Shown here: positions 5,002-5,002 of the stretch, one piece after another | Numbering within the stretch: position 1 is the first letter of the stretch | Layout of the letters: each line of letters starts with the position of its first letter | Source of the DNA: an uncultured Actinomycetes bacterium | GTDB lineage: Bacteria > Actinomycetota > Actinomycetes > Nanopelagicales > Nanopelagicaceae | Assembly: GCA_903922325.1 (NCBI GenBank) | Contig: CAIXTG010000151.1 | Span: forward strand, 1-5,002 | Direction of reading: 5' to 3' | Length of the DNA stretch: 5,002 nt | Translations under genes and position numbers: made by a program | The notes under the pieces: generated by a model | The model's database searches: none | Told to the model about the DNA's origin: nothing | Seen by the model: the letters and a program-made list of their open reading frames with translations, nothing else

Positions 5002-5002
5002 C

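Noticed and set aside
1..5002. Search for CRISPR arrays, tRNA or rRNA genes, transposases, toxin-antitoxin or defence genes
   Set aside because: None was seen. The complete genes are metabolic or envelope genes with normal spacing, and only the right edge shows any sign of rearrangement.

Overview
The window reads as a fragment of a low-to-mid-GC actinobacterial chromosome. A freshwater acI / Nanopelagicales-type lineage (Planktophila, Nanopelagicus and relatives) is my best guess. Four features support this: the start of a FO synthase of the fused actinobacterial FbiC type; several genes that appear to be transcribed without a leader (a TANNNT -10 box ending 6-7 bases before the ATG); moderate GC with no strong GC3 bias; and a secreted protein ending in a two-cysteine, lysine-rich tail that I remember from proteins of that group. 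The lineage is an inference, as no marker gene is present.

Layout, left to right. At 1-117 lies the last 38 codons of an unidentified gene, followed by a terminator-like hairpin at 129-154. At 189-1520 is argG (argininosuccinate synthase, long E. coli-like form), with a leaderless-type promoter. Its stop codon overlaps by one base the start of an FKBP-type peptidyl-prolyl isomerase lipoprotein (1520-2011), so the two should be co-transcribed. Converging on this pair with an 8-base gap is an Old Yellow Enzyme-family, YqjM-like flavin oxidoreductase on the minus strand (2020-3090). It diverges from a secreted cysteine-containing protein of unknown function (best start 3158, end 4426). A 67-base region holds the two back-to-back promoters and a small repeat that could be an operator. 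A 280-base non-coding stretch (4427-4706) precedes the N-terminal part of fbiC (4707 onward).

No single pathway links the genes. ArgG is arginine biosynthesis, the FKBP is an envelope folding factor, the OYE-type enzyme reduces activated C=C bonds, the unknown protein is exported, and FbiC starts deazaflavin (F420) biosynthesis. Most of the window is ordinary chromosomal housekeeping.

The points most worth attention are three. First, fbiC breaks off just after its radical-SAM cysteine motif, and beyond the break the minus strand carries a different, protein-like reading frame. Second, the first ATG of the secreted protein lies inside its own probable -10 box. Third, the exported protein has an unusual architecture and tail. 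I did not find a convincing new multi-gene system.
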